Under the pieces are notes generated by a model that was not told the DNA's origin, made no database searches, and saw only the letters and a program-made list of their open reading frames with translations. From Siphonobacter sp. BAB-5405 (GTDB lineage: Bacteria; Bacteroidota; Bacteroidia; Cytophagales; Spirosomataceae), in the NCBI RefSeq assembly GCF_002872335.1, contig NZ_NJAG01000006.1, forward strand, positions 124,001 through 188,000: 64,000 nt of DNA, written 5' to 3'. Positions 56,266-64,000 of the stretch are shown piece by piece. Both the position numbers and the translations under genes were made by a program. Positions within the stretch are counted from its first letter, which is position 1; each line of letters starts with the position of its first letter.

Positions 56266-57399
56266 ATGAAACCGCTGCTTGGGTTGATCCTTTTCTTGAC
56301 TTTTTCCTTTACGGCCGGGGCTCAGCAAACCCTGAGCGGTCGCGTACTGAACGCCGACGACCGTAAACCCTTACCTTTTGCGAACGTTTTTCTGGCCAAT
56401 ACCACCCGGGGTACCACCACGAATGAGCAGGGCGAATTTACGCTGACGCAACTGCCAGGGGGTACGCTCGAACTGGTCGTCTCGTACGTGGGCTACCAAA
56501 CCCGGACGCAAACGATTCCAACCGATAACCGGTCGACTTCGCTGGAGATTCTACTTAAAGCCAATCCCGAATTACTGGCTGAGGTAAAGGTAAAAACGAA
56601 ACGCGATAAGCACTGGAAACAACGATACGAACGCTTTGTGAGTATGTTTCTGGGGGCAACCGAAAACGCCCGGCAGTGTACCATTGTGAATTCCGACGTA
56701 CTCTGGATTACCGAAGATTCCACCAAGCAATGGCTGACGGCCGGAGCCCGCGAACCTTTGATTATTGAAAATCAGGCTCTGGGTTACCGCATTAAATACC
56801 AGCTTGAAGGTTTCTCCTATCACCACACGCAGGGGTACGTTTCATACCTGGGCTATCCGGTGTACGAAGAATTGCCCACGACGAGCTCCGAAACAATGAC
56901 CCGCTGGAAACGAAACCGCAATCGGGCCTATTACGGATCACTCACGCATTTTTTGCGAAGTCTGCATAGCGGTACGCTGGCTTCCGAAGGATTTATCGTA
57001 CAGCGAATTGTGAATCCCGCCCAATCTCCCATGAACGCTCTGGCCCTGGCGGGTAAAAAGCTAAGCCGATGCGAAGTGCTTCGCTATAATGGCCTTCAGG
57101 TGCTGGACGAGCCTTTGCGAAGCGAGGATGTGCTGGTAAAACGATTGCACACCCCTGAGCAAAGTATCATGACTTTTCCGGGAGCTATCCAGGTAACGTA
57201 CACGAAGGAAATGGATCTGAATATTCTGCCCGGAATGAGGCAGCGTCCGCAGACGAGTGTCATTGAATTACTGAGCCAGATGGTCCGCATTCAGGCAAAT
57301 GGGCAGTATTTCCCGTCGCTTGATCTGCTCGTATCCGGTTATTTTGTTTACGAAAAAACAGGCGATTCGTTGCCCTTTGATTTTCAGCCGTATCCGTAG
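56266..57399 (+). CDS. Carboxypeptidase-like regulatory-domain protein
   Basis: A 377-aa exported protein: signal peptide (residues 1-19, cut after AGA), then a CarboxypepD_reg-like Ig domain at about residues 22-115 (SGRVLNADDRKPLPFANV, VVSYVGYQTRTQTI). The remaining 260 residues have no clear named domain and may be a partial match to the DUF5686-type proteins that follow such domains. It lacks a TonB plug and barrel, so it is not a receptor. A cell-surface or periplasmic role is inferred. It stands alone. Confidence 0.75.
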   Translation: MKPLLGLILFLTFSFTAGAQQTLSGRVLNADDRKPLPFANVFLANTTRGTTTNEQGEFTLTQLPGGTLELVVSYVGYQTRTQTIPTDNRSTSLEILLKANPELLAEVKVKTKRDKHWKQRYERFVSMFLGATENARQCTIVNSDVLWITEDSTKQWLTAGAREPLIIENQALGYRIKYQLEGFSYHHTQGYVSYLGYPVYEELPTTSSETMTRWKRNRNRAYYGSLTHFLRSLHSGTLASEGFIVQRIVNPAQSPMNALALAGKKLSRCEVLRYNGLQVLDEPLRSEDVLVKRLHTPEQSIMTFPGAIQVTYTKEMDLNILPGMRQRPQTSVIELLSQMVRIQANGQYFPSLDLLVSGYFVYEKTGDSLPFDFQPYP

Positions 57400-57547
57400 A
57401 CGTAAGGTGGGAATCGCTACAGACCTGAATGTTTTTAAGAACGCAAATGTTATATGAATGGAAGCCTTCACCGATCTCCTGGTCGAGCTTTTTACACGGT
57501 AGAAACAAGAGTCTTTTGCTCAGACTTCATTGAAAACCAATTGTCTT

Positions 57548-57820
57548 ATGGAAACGTATCAAACCTTAGCACCAGCCTACGTAGAATTGTTAACCAAAGC
57601 CGTAGGTCATAAAAACAAGCTCGAGTATTTCAACGAATACCGGGAGTACAAGGCTACCGGAGCTCCCTTTAAAAACGTTGTAAAAAATGAAACCGGGGAA
57701 TTCCTGGAACTGGCCACGGGTGTAGAGATTCCCCTGAGCCAGATCATTAGCTTAAACAACGTATTTTTTCCCGGTTACGAGGACTACGAAGAGGTGCTCG
57801 GTATGCGTTGTAGTCGATAA
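57548..57820 (+). CDS. Conserved-looking small protein of unknown function
   Basis: I chose ATG 57548 (90 aa) over a TTG six codons upstream. The sequence is soluble and mildly acidic: an N-terminal helix (YQTLAPAYVELLTKAVG), then a Tyr/Glu-rich segment (LEYFNEYREYKATGAPF). The C-terminal half ends FFPGYEDYEEVLGMRCSR. I do not recognise the family. Confidence 0.5.
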   Translation: METYQTLAPAYVELLTKAVGHKNKLEYFNEYREYKATGAPFKNVVKNETGEFLELATGVEIPLSQIISLNNVFFPGYEDYEEVLGMRCSR

Positions 57821-57824
57821 ATAG

Positions 57825-57847
57825 GTGCTTTTCAAAAAAAGCACTTT
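57825..57847 (+). terminator. Weak hairpin after the small protein
   Basis: GTGCTTTT pairs with AAAAGCAC around a 4-base loop, followed by a TTT. Confidence 0.4.
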
Positions 57848-57930
57848 AATTTAGACGTTCCTATTAGAACGCATCGAAGGGGTACGGGCCGCCAAGGTTT
57901 CGTGCCCTGCTTAGCATTTATTATCGACGT

Positions 57931-58848
57931 ATGAAGTATTTTCTGGGGATTGAAATTGGCTCGGGCAAGATTCATTTAGCCGTAGCAGATGAAACACACA
58001 CCATTACTGAACACATACGCCGGGATGTAGTGCCGGGGAATACCGCGGAAGATCTGAGAACCCAGATCGAGGAAGTCATTGATGATTTGCAGACCCGTTA
58101 TCGGTTTTCTTCCATGTGCGTAGGTTTTGGGGGGCCGGTAGATTGGCGGCAGGGGAAAACCATCCAGTCGTACCGCATTGAAGGTTGGAAAAATTTTGAT
58201 TTATCCGATTGGCTGGAAGATCACCTGCATTGTCCGTCCTGGGTAGAGAACGACGCCAACCTGGCTGCTTTAGCCGAGGCTATTCAGGGAGCGGGTAAAA
58301 ACTACGCTACCGTATTTTATCTGAAACTTGGGCATGGCATCGGGGGCGGCCTGATTCAGAAAGGACAGATTTATCACGGAGCCCGACCCGGTGAATCAGA
58401 AATCGGTAAGATCCGGCTTGATCGCTCCGGTACTACGCTGGAATCTGTCGCTTCCGTACGAGCCATTATTCAACGCATCGAAGAAGAAGTCGCTAAACAA
58501 CCCGATAGTCCGCTGGCTCAGGCGGTGGCAGCCGGACAGGGCGTTTCTTACCTGATTCAGGCCCTGGCAAACGGCGATTCGCTGGCCGAGCAAATGCTCA
58601 ATGAAACGGCGGACCAACTGGCCTTTGCTCTGTCTCACGTCGTGCACCTGTTTCACCCCGATTTAATTGTACTTAGTGGAGGTGTTCCTGAATTGACGGA
58701 AAAATTAAGTCAGGTGATCGACCAAAAGCTTTCTACGTACGTCATGGAAGCCTTTCTTCCCTTACCCAAAATAGCCCTGGCTCAATTGCAGGACGAAGCC
58801 GTGGTGAGAGGAGCCCTGCTCGTAGCCCGGCAGAATAGTTATTTATAA
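57931..58848 (+). CDS. ROK-family protein without the zinc motif
   Basis: A 305-aa sugar-kinase-like protein. The N-terminal ATP/phosphate loop is GIEIGSGKIHLAVAD. The second half has ENDANLAALAEA and LGHGIGGGLIQKG, the usual ROK core, followed by HGARPGESEIGKIRL. In catalytic ROK kinases this stretch is GEIGH followed by a Cys-rich zinc site (CxCGxxGCxE). Here the His is Lys and no cysteines appear (residues 150-190), so it may use another fold stabilisation or be a non-canonical kinase. There is no helix-turn-helix, so it is not a classic repressor. The substrate is unknown. A terminator follows. Confidence 0.82.
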   Translation: MKYFLGIEIGSGKIHLAVADETHTITEHIRRDVVPGNTAEDLRTQIEEVIDDLQTRYRFSSMCVGFGGPVDWRQGKTIQSYRIEGWKNFDLSDWLEDHLHCPSWVENDANLAALAEAIQGAGKNYATVFYLKLGHGIGGGLIQKGQIYHGARPGESEIGKIRLDRSGTTLESVASVRAIIQRIEEEVAKQPDSPLAQAVAAGQGVSYLIQALANGDSLAEQMLNETADQLAFALSHVVHLFHPDLIVLSGGVPELTEKLSQVIDQKLSTYVMEAFLPLPKIALAQLQDEAVVRGALLVARQNSYL

Positions 58849-58883
58849 AAAAAAGGCCAGAACCCGCGTTCTGGCCTTTTTTG
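58849..58883. terminator. Intrinsic terminator after the ROK gene
   Basis: AAAAGGCCAGAAC and its complement with a small loop, flanked by an A run and a T run of six or more; likely works on both strands. Confidence 0.85.
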
Positions 58884-58956
58884 TGACTGTACTTCTGGCT
58901 GATCCTCCATGTTCATGCCACGGCGTAGGGAGTCAGTTCGATACGTTCGGATGCTC

Positions 58957-59421
58957 CTAATAGTGAATTTTCGCTTCGTTCATTTTCCATTCATCAAAGG
59001 CTTCCTGAGCACCTTCCGTAGGGAGGTGAATCATAGGTAGACTACGTTCGGATGGCGGCAGGGCTACCTGCTCATAAATAAAAGAGTCATCAAAACCAGC
59101 ATCGCTGGCTTGTTCATGCGTGCAGGCGTAATACACGCGATCGGGGCGAGCCCAGAAAATGGCTCCCAGGCACATGGGGCACGGTTCGCAGGAAGTGTAT
59201 AGCTCACAACCCGACAACTGGTGCGTGCCCAAATACGCACAGGCTTCCCGAATGGCAACAATCTCGGCGTGGGCCGTGGGGTCATGGCTGGAGGTCACGC
59301 GGTTGTGTCCGCGTCCAATGATTACCCCATCTTTTACAATAACGGCACCAAAGGGACCACCCAGGCCGGCCCGTTGGCCCTGAAAGGAAAGCTTAACGGC
59401 TTCTTGAATATACTGATTCAT
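58957..59421 (-). CDS. guaD: Guanine deaminase (CDA-type)
   Basis: A 154-aa zinc deaminase. The catalytic HAEI (HAEIVAIREA) near residue 52 and PCPMC near residue 81 (CEPCPMCLGAIFWARPDRVYY) match the cytidine/tRNA deaminase fold. The C-terminal GFDDSFIYEQV is specific to the bacterial guanine deaminase group, whose length is the same. It converts guanine to xanthine and ammonia. A broader purine or pyrimidine deaminase role is possible but less likely. It stands alone after a terminator. Confidence 0.87.
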   Translation of the reverse strand: MNQYIQEAVKLSFQGQRAGLGGPFGAVIVKDGVIIGRGHNRVTSSHDPTAHAEIVAIREACAYLGTHQLSGCELYTSCEPCPMCLGAIFWARPDRVYYACTHEQASDAGFDDSFIYEQVALPPSERSLPMIHLPTEGAQEAFDEWKMNEAKIHY

Positions 59422-59607
59422 GGCTAAAAATTTGTAAACAGTTTATACAACTAAAATAAATACAGACGGTTTTCAGACCATTGATGAAAGTTAAAATCCA
59501 TTCATCCGTTCTTCAACGCGTATGGATGGTACAGGATTTGGGGCTTCTTTAGAAAATACCTAGAATTGCCTGTAATTCAACTTTTATCCTATCTATTAAA
59601 TACGACA

Positions 59608-59991
59608 ATGGACTATCAACCCCTGCCTCCTTCGCAACCACCCATGAGTGATTCCGATGCTCGTACCTGGGCCATGCTGGCTCACCTGAGTAGCATCGTG
59701 GCTAGTTTCCTGGGTGGACTTTCGTTTCTTGGGCCTCTAATCGTTTGGTTAATCTACCGGGAACGTTCTACGTACGTGGACTACCACGGCAAAGAAGCCC
59801 TGAATTTTCAGATTCTCATGTCAATCGCCTTTGTCGGTTGTATCATTCTGGGGATACTTACCTGCGGTGTTGGGCTAATCATTTTACCCGTCTTTGCGGT
59901 GCTGGACATTGTCTTTGTAGTCATTGCGGCAATCAAAGCAAACAACGGTGAGTATTATCAATATCCTTTCAACTGGCGGATCGTAAAGTAG
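59608..59991 (+). CDS. DUF4870 membrane protein
   Basis: A 127-aa protein. I chose ATG 59608; a TTG 14 codons upstream is less likely. After a Pro-rich start the sequence has ARTWAMLAHLSSIV and GPLIVWLIYRERSTYVDYHGKEALNFQ, the DUF4870 signature. About three membrane segments follow, ending with a short tail. The function is unknown. It ends at a shared hairpin with lgt. Confidence 0.88.
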   Translation: MDYQPLPPSQPPMSDSDARTWAMLAHLSSIVASFLGGLSFLGPLIVWLIYRERSTYVDYHGKEALNFQILMSIAFVGCIILGILTCGVGLIILPVFAVLDIVFVVIAAIKANNGEYYQYPFNWRIVK

Positions 59992-60006
59992 TAGCCATCA
60001 GTTTAA

Positions 60007-60049
60007 ACAAGAAGAGCCATCAACCGTCGGTTGATGGCTCTTCTTGTTA
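60007..60049. terminator. Bidirectional terminator between DUF4870 and lgt
   Basis: A perfect 20-bp stem (AACAAGAAGAGCCATCAACC and complement) with a three-base GTC loop, flanked by A and T runs. Confidence 0.85.
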
Positions 60050-60060
60050 AGAAAACCCTC

Positions 60061-60927
60061 TTACTTGGGTTTAGAAAACTCCTGACGAGCCTGGGCTGCG
60101 GAGGCTTCATTGGTGAAAATTCGGGTTTCGCGACGACGAATGGCCCACCAGATCCCAAGCAAACCAAACAACACAGCCGGAATACTGAGTATCTGACCGA
60201 GGTTGTAGGTCATCTGGTCTTCAAACGTTACCTGGTTCTCTTTGTAAAATTCGTACACGAAACGCAGCACGAATACGACGACCATGAAAAGTCCCGTGAG
60301 TATACCCTGCGGAAGACTGGTTTTATAGCGATTCCAGATGGAATACAAGGCAACACAAAGAATCAGGCAGGAAATGGCTTCGTACAACTGAGCCGGGTGT
60401 CGGGGTTCCTGCGAAAATTCGGTGTTGTTTAGGAAGATAAAGGCCCAGGGTATATCCGTAACCTTTCCTACAATTTCCGAATTCATCAGGTTGCCCAGAC
60501 GAATGAAACAACCTGCCAGGGCCACGGTAATGACAATCCGGTCAGAAATCCAGAAGAAATTGATTTTTTTGGAACGGGCGAATAGGTAAAGTCCCGTGAT
60601 AATACCCACCATGGCTCCGTGACTGGCCAGACCCGCGTACGGTGGCAACAGCATTTCCTTGAACCACTTCCAGGGATTGGCAAAAAACATGGGATACTCG
60701 TAGAAAACGTAATGTCCAACCCGGGCTCCAACCACCGTAGCCAGTACCATGTACAGGGTCAGGGTATCAACCCAGTCGTCGGGTAAACCTTCTTTCCGAA
60801 AAATGTGCAGAATAATTCGCTGACCGACCAGGAAACCCAGAGCAAACAGTAATCCATACCACCGAACCGAAAATGAGCCGATGTGGAAAATCTCTGGGTT
60901 TACGTTCCAAACAATATAGTTGAACAT
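60061..60927 (-). CDS. lgt: Prolipoprotein diacylglyceryl transferase
   Basis: A 288-aa inner-membrane enzyme that attaches diacylglyceride to the lipobox cysteine of prolipoproteins, the first step of lipoprotein maturation. About seven hydrophobic segments are seen. Motifs include SVRWYGLLFALGF near residue 20, YAGLASHGAMVG near residue 95 (the H-G-A-x-x-G core), GCFIRLGNLMNSEIVG near residue 139 with the essential Arg and Asn, and PRHPAQLYEA near residue 176. It would serve the many lipoproteins in the window, such as DUF4270, DUF4249 and Kelch. Confidence 0.96.
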   Translation of the reverse strand: MFNYIVWNVNPEIFHIGSFSVRWYGLLFALGFLVGQRIILHIFRKEGLPDDWVDTLTLYMVLATVVGARVGHYVFYEYPMFFANPWKWFKEMLLPPYAGLASHGAMVGIITGLYLFARSKKINFFWISDRIVITVALAGCFIRLGNLMNSEIVGKVTDIPWAFIFLNNTEFSQEPRHPAQLYEAISCLILCVALYSIWNRYKTSLPQGILTGLFMVVVFVLRFVYEFYKENQVTFEDQMTYNLGQILSIPAVLFGLLGIWWAIRRRETRIFTNEASAAQARQEFSKPK

Positions 60928-60998
60928 GTAAAAGTTAGTTTCAGGCGGTAAAAATAGAGCCTATTTCTGAGGATGAGTTGGCTTTAGTGAATTATTCA

Positions 60999-63244
60999 CT
61001 AGCGAAGGATGATCTTTCGGGTAATTTTTCCGGAACTCGCCGTTTGAATCTGAACCAGATACACGCCAGTAGGCAATCCTCTAAAATCAAGTTCATAACG
61101 ATTGGTACCGTTAGAACGGGCTTTGCCCAGCCACTGACCGAGCAGGCTATACAGGTTTACTTCTGCTTCGGAAGGTGTAGTCACCGTTACGTAACGATCC
61201 GTGGGATTGGGTCCGACCCGTACAGTCTCCGTGCCCGTATCGGGCGAAGGCAGCAACTTCTCCGAACGATTCAGTAGCAACCGCAGGCCACCGGTATTCG
61301 TACCAGCCACAATGTCGGGTAAGCCATCCTGATTGAGGTCCGCTACGGCCAGCGAAGGGACACTGCCGATTTTAAGGCTTGTAACCGCATTGGCGGGCGA
61401 TTTTACCGAACTGGAATCCGCCGAAAGGGTCGTTTGATTAAGGAAATCATGGAAAACTTTCAGTGAACCATTGTCATAGGCCGTCAGCAGGTCCAGTCGT
61501 TCGTCGCCGTTGACATCCGCCGCGATTAGTGAGAACCCCCGGTTGTTAAAATCATCGGTCTGGCCACCGTACGACTTCGTTTCAAGCTGATACGTGGGCT
61601 GGGTAGACGTACCCGTATTGCGGTAATACTGAATGCCACCGTAGTAGGTGCCGATCAGCAGGTCAATGCGTCCGTCCCGGTTCACATCAATGTACAGAGG
61701 AACCGAACCCGCGTAAAGGTCATTCGGGAGGGGTAAGGCCGTAAGCTCGTCCGGGTTGAGCTGAAAAGCTCCGGTCTTACCACCTCGGTTGGGAATGTAC
61801 CGAACGATAGAGCCGGCTGGCGTCTGAGCCATAAAACCCAGATCGGGTATACCATCGCCGGTGACGTCACTGAAAAAACGTTGACATTGGTAACCAACTG
61901 ATTCTGGCGGTTCTGTAGCTGCGTGGCCAACCCCAGGTAATCATCCGTTTCAAGCTGGAATTTGGCCTGTTGAGGGGTACCAACGTTCCGGAACAGAGCG
62001 ATGCCACCCCGGTACGTTGGTCCGGAGCGAAACCCGGCGTATCCCACCAGCAAATCGGCGTCGCCGTCACCATCCAGGTCGGCCAGAGCAGTAGTCGTAT
62101 TTTCGCCCAGGTCCACCATATCTTCCTGTAAAAAATGCTCTTTCCGGAAGATCAGTCCCGAACCCGTATTTTCGTAAAGCCAGGCGGTCCGGCGAAAGTC
62201 ATTGGCCTTGAGCTGATCGTTGGAGTAGACATTCGGAGCAGCCAGCAGATCGGGTTTCCCATCAAATGTGACGTCTTCCAGAAACGTGGCCGGAAATACG
62301 CCCATATCAATCGGTTTCACCGAAGGAAACAAATAGTCAGCCTGCGTGAATCGAGCCTTCTCCCGCGTACCGGCATTGGGCATGTACGCTACGTGGGAAT
62401 CTTCGATGTAACTGTAGAAGAAATCTTTTACGCCATCTCCGTTGTAATCCCAGAGTAAAATGCTGTTGCCTGCGTGCAGCGGGCGACCCCCCGGATTGTT
62501 CTGGACGGCCGGACAATCGCCTTCGCCAGTTTCGCAATTCATATTGAAGCAGGCATCGCCGTACTGTCGCTTGATGAAGTTTCCCCAGCAAAACCCGATT
62601 TTCTTGAAAGTCAAACCGGCCTTGCCCGTTCGTTCCATGCTCATGTTCTGGTGGTATTCCGCAAAGTCGCCCGCAATGTCAAAGATGACCAGATCCAGAT
62701 CGCCGTCCCCGTCCACATCATCAATTCCAGGGACGTCCGTGGAAGGCACCTGCATATTTACCTGACCCGAAAATCCTTCGGTGTATAACGGATCGAACAG
62801 CAACTGCCAGCGAAAACCGGAAGGAGCCGCTAGATTCTGATACACTTTAATTCCCGACGGTGTGTGGGCAAACAAATCCTTGCGTCCATCGCCATCGAGA
62901 TCGCGGAGGAGCATCCAGCTGTCTAGTTCGGGGAAGTACGCCTCGTAAAGGGGAGCGTGTCGCCAGGTGTAGGAGCCATTACCCGTGGGCTGGGCCAGAA
63001 AGGTGGAAACTTTTCGACTGGTTCGATCAAAAATTACTAAATCCTCGACCTGATCCTGATTTAAATGCATCTTGGAAAACTGCGGAGCATTCAGCCCTCC
63101 GGCCCAGGCATTGGGCAGGATTCGACCCTGTACGGAAACCTGCACCGCAGTATCCAGTTCAAAGGAAAACTTCTGAGCATGGGCCTCAAAAGAAAGAAAT
63201 GAAACGAGCAGCCCCAGGCCCGTCAGCAGGTAACGGTTTTTCAT
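60999..63244 (-). pseudogene. FG-GAP/VCBS repeat protein with T9SS type A sorting domain, split by a frameshift
   Basis: Two minus-strand frames form one protein. The first, from ATG 63244, has a signal peptide and several FG-GAP repeats with Ca-binding DxDxDG loops (LLRDLDGDGRKD, DDVDGDGDLD, LADLDGDGDADL). It runs out of frame after NVNVF at a six-A tract on the plus strand (61873-61878). The other frame (60999-61832) continues in register with further repeats (YIDVNRDGRIDL, AADVNGDERLDL). A type A sorting domain follows, with GPNPTDRYVTV and a C-terminal GVYLVQIQTASSGKITRKIILR pattern. Restoring one T in the T6 run gives NVNVFFSDVTGDGIPD and a 748-aa protein. It is probably a type IX-secreted surface protein; whether the break is real is not known. 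Confidence 0.85.
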
Positions 63245-63360
63245 TGCATCTTTGTCACATCAGTTCAACAACGAATGGAAAATACATTTAGCGTTTCGGG
63301 TGGAGAGTTTTAGCCGGGAGAGCTACGAATTCCCAACCTGACACCTTAAACGATCTATAC

Positions 63361-64000
63361 ATGATTGCAGACCTTTATCAAAAGTACCTGACTTGCAGCA
63401 GTGTTTCGATTGATACCCGCAAAATTGAGCCCGGAGCGATGTTTTTCGCGTTAAAAGGGGAAAAATTTGACGCGAATACCTTTGCCGCCCAGGCCCTGGC
63501 CAACGGAGCCGCCTATGTAGTGATGGATAATGCCGAATATGCGACCGATGAACGTTGTCTGGTCGTGCCGAATACGCTTCAGACTCTGCAACGGCTGGCT
63601 CTGTATCATCGGCGTACGCTGACCATTCCCGTCATCGGCATTGGTGGTTCAAACGGCAAGACGACAACTAAAGAGCTGACCCACCGTGTATTGGCGAAAC
63701 GATTCCGGACATTCGCTACGCCCGGTAATTACAATAACTACATCGGCGTGCCGCTTACCCTGCTTTCCATGCCGGTGGGTACAGAAGTGCTTATCGTAGA
63801 ACTGGGAGCCAACCAGAAAGGCGATATTGAAGAATTGGTGAACATCTGCGAACCCGGTCTCGGCCTCATCACCAATATTGGAAAGTCGCACCTGGAGGGT
63901 TTCGGTGGCTTGCAGGGCGTACGCGAAGGAGAGGGAGAACTCTACGATTTTCTGGTACAGACCAACGGCCTGATCTTTTTTCATGCTCAGGATGAAACGC
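63361..64000 (+). CDS. murF: UDP-N-acetylmuramoyl-tripeptide--D-alanyl-D-alanine ligase, 3' truncated by the window
   Basis: The frame starts at ATG 63361 and is open to the last base (213 codons), so the C-terminal half is missing. The visible part has the Mur-ligase N-terminal domain (SVSIDTRKIEPGAMFFALKG near residue 14) and the central ATPase beginning with the P-loop GGSNGKTTTKEL near residue 96. VELGANQKGDIEEL near residue 145 and NIGKSHLEGFG near residue 172 follow, which fit MurF better than MurC, D or E. MurF joins D-Ala-D-Ala to the UDP-MurNAc-tripeptide, finishing the cytoplasmic muropeptide. Confidence 0.93.
   Translation, partial: MIADLYQKYLTCSSVSIDTRKIEPGAMFFALKGEKFDANTFAAQALANGAAYVVMDNAEYATDERCLVVPNTLQTLQRLALYHRRTLTIPVIGIGGSNGKTTTKELTHRVLAKRFRTFATPGNYNNYIGVPLTLLSMPVGTEVLIVELGANQKGDIEELVNICEPGLGLITNIGKSHLEGFGGLQGVREGEGELYDFLVQTNGLIFFHAQDET

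Noticed and set aside
1-64000. tRNA, rRNA, CRISPR or mobile element
   Set aside because: I looked for TPsiC-arm-like segments, direct-repeat arrays and transposase motifs and saw none.

Overview
The window looks like chromosomal DNA of a gliding-type Bacteroidota, most likely order Cytophagales (Spirosoma or Siphonobacter-like; the genus is a guess). Supporting signs are components and substrates of the type IX secretion system (a PorP/SprF protein, a PorX-type regulator, a CHU_C-type and a type A C-terminal sorting domain), Bacteroidota-specific families (DUF4270, DUF4249, DUF4907, DUF4905, the GIN domain, TonB receptors with a carboxypeptidase-like N-terminal domain) and promoters of the TTTG / TAnnTTTG type. 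Base composition is close to balanced. I saw no rRNA, tRNA, CRISPR array, insertion sequence or phage genes.

Layout. 1-3200: end of a NagB/PIG-L fusion gene, a small zinc-ribbon-like membrane protein and a Na+/H+ antiporter. 3200-7000: PorP/SprF, a GIN-domain lipoprotein and a LytS/LytR-type two-component pair. 7000-13800: surface proteins (Kelch lipoprotein, DUF4907, DUF4270, then a TonB receptor with a DUF4249 partner). 13800-29400: mostly housekeeping genes (ribBA, ybaB, glycosyltransferase, yidD, glmM, HAD phosphatase, MBL hydrolase, response regulator, MazG-like, dtd, mgtE, rsmA, ogt) plus a T9SS-sorted adhesin-like protein and a PAS kinase. 29400-36400: a large hybrid kinase, a 59-aa membrane protein, DUF4905 with a LysM/RlpA protein, and PorX. 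36500-39900: two tandem Wzi-like outer-membrane proteins, the first frameshifted. 39900-44500: ftsE, ahcY, an M1-like peptidase and a PNPOx-fold protein. 44600-50850: a chemosensory-like block (response regulator-kinase, CheB, CheR and a frameshifted CHASE3 hybrid kinase). 51300-64000: a LolA-like protein, a 55-aa membrane protein, ftsK, pyrD, a carboxypeptidase-regulatory-domain protein, a ROK protein, guanine deaminase, DUF4870, lgt, a frameshifted FG-GAP/T9SS protein and the start of murF.

Functional themes are cell envelope building and surface display (glmM, murF, lgt, LolA, FtsE, FtsK, Wzi, TonB/DUF4249, T9SS cargo) and signalling (six kinase genes, three separate response regulators including PorX, CheB/CheR). 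The genes are separated by many strong hairpins, several of which sit between convergent genes and probably terminate both.

The most notable observations are three genes each broken by a single-base indel at a short homopolymer (Wzi-1 at 36839-36841, hybrid kinase at 49019-49024, FG-GAP protein at 61873-61878). Either this assembly carries indel errors or these envelope and signalling genes are genuinely broken or switching; the Wzi break also reads as a perfect X_XXY_YYZ slippery heptamer. An M1-like peptidase lacks the usual GMEN-type glutamate, a ROK protein lacks the zinc motif, and two membrane proteins shorter than 60 residues are easily overlooked. I did not find a clearly new multi-gene system; the closest candidates are the CheR-CheB-kinase block without CheA or receptors and the DUF4905-LysM/RlpA pair beside PorX.
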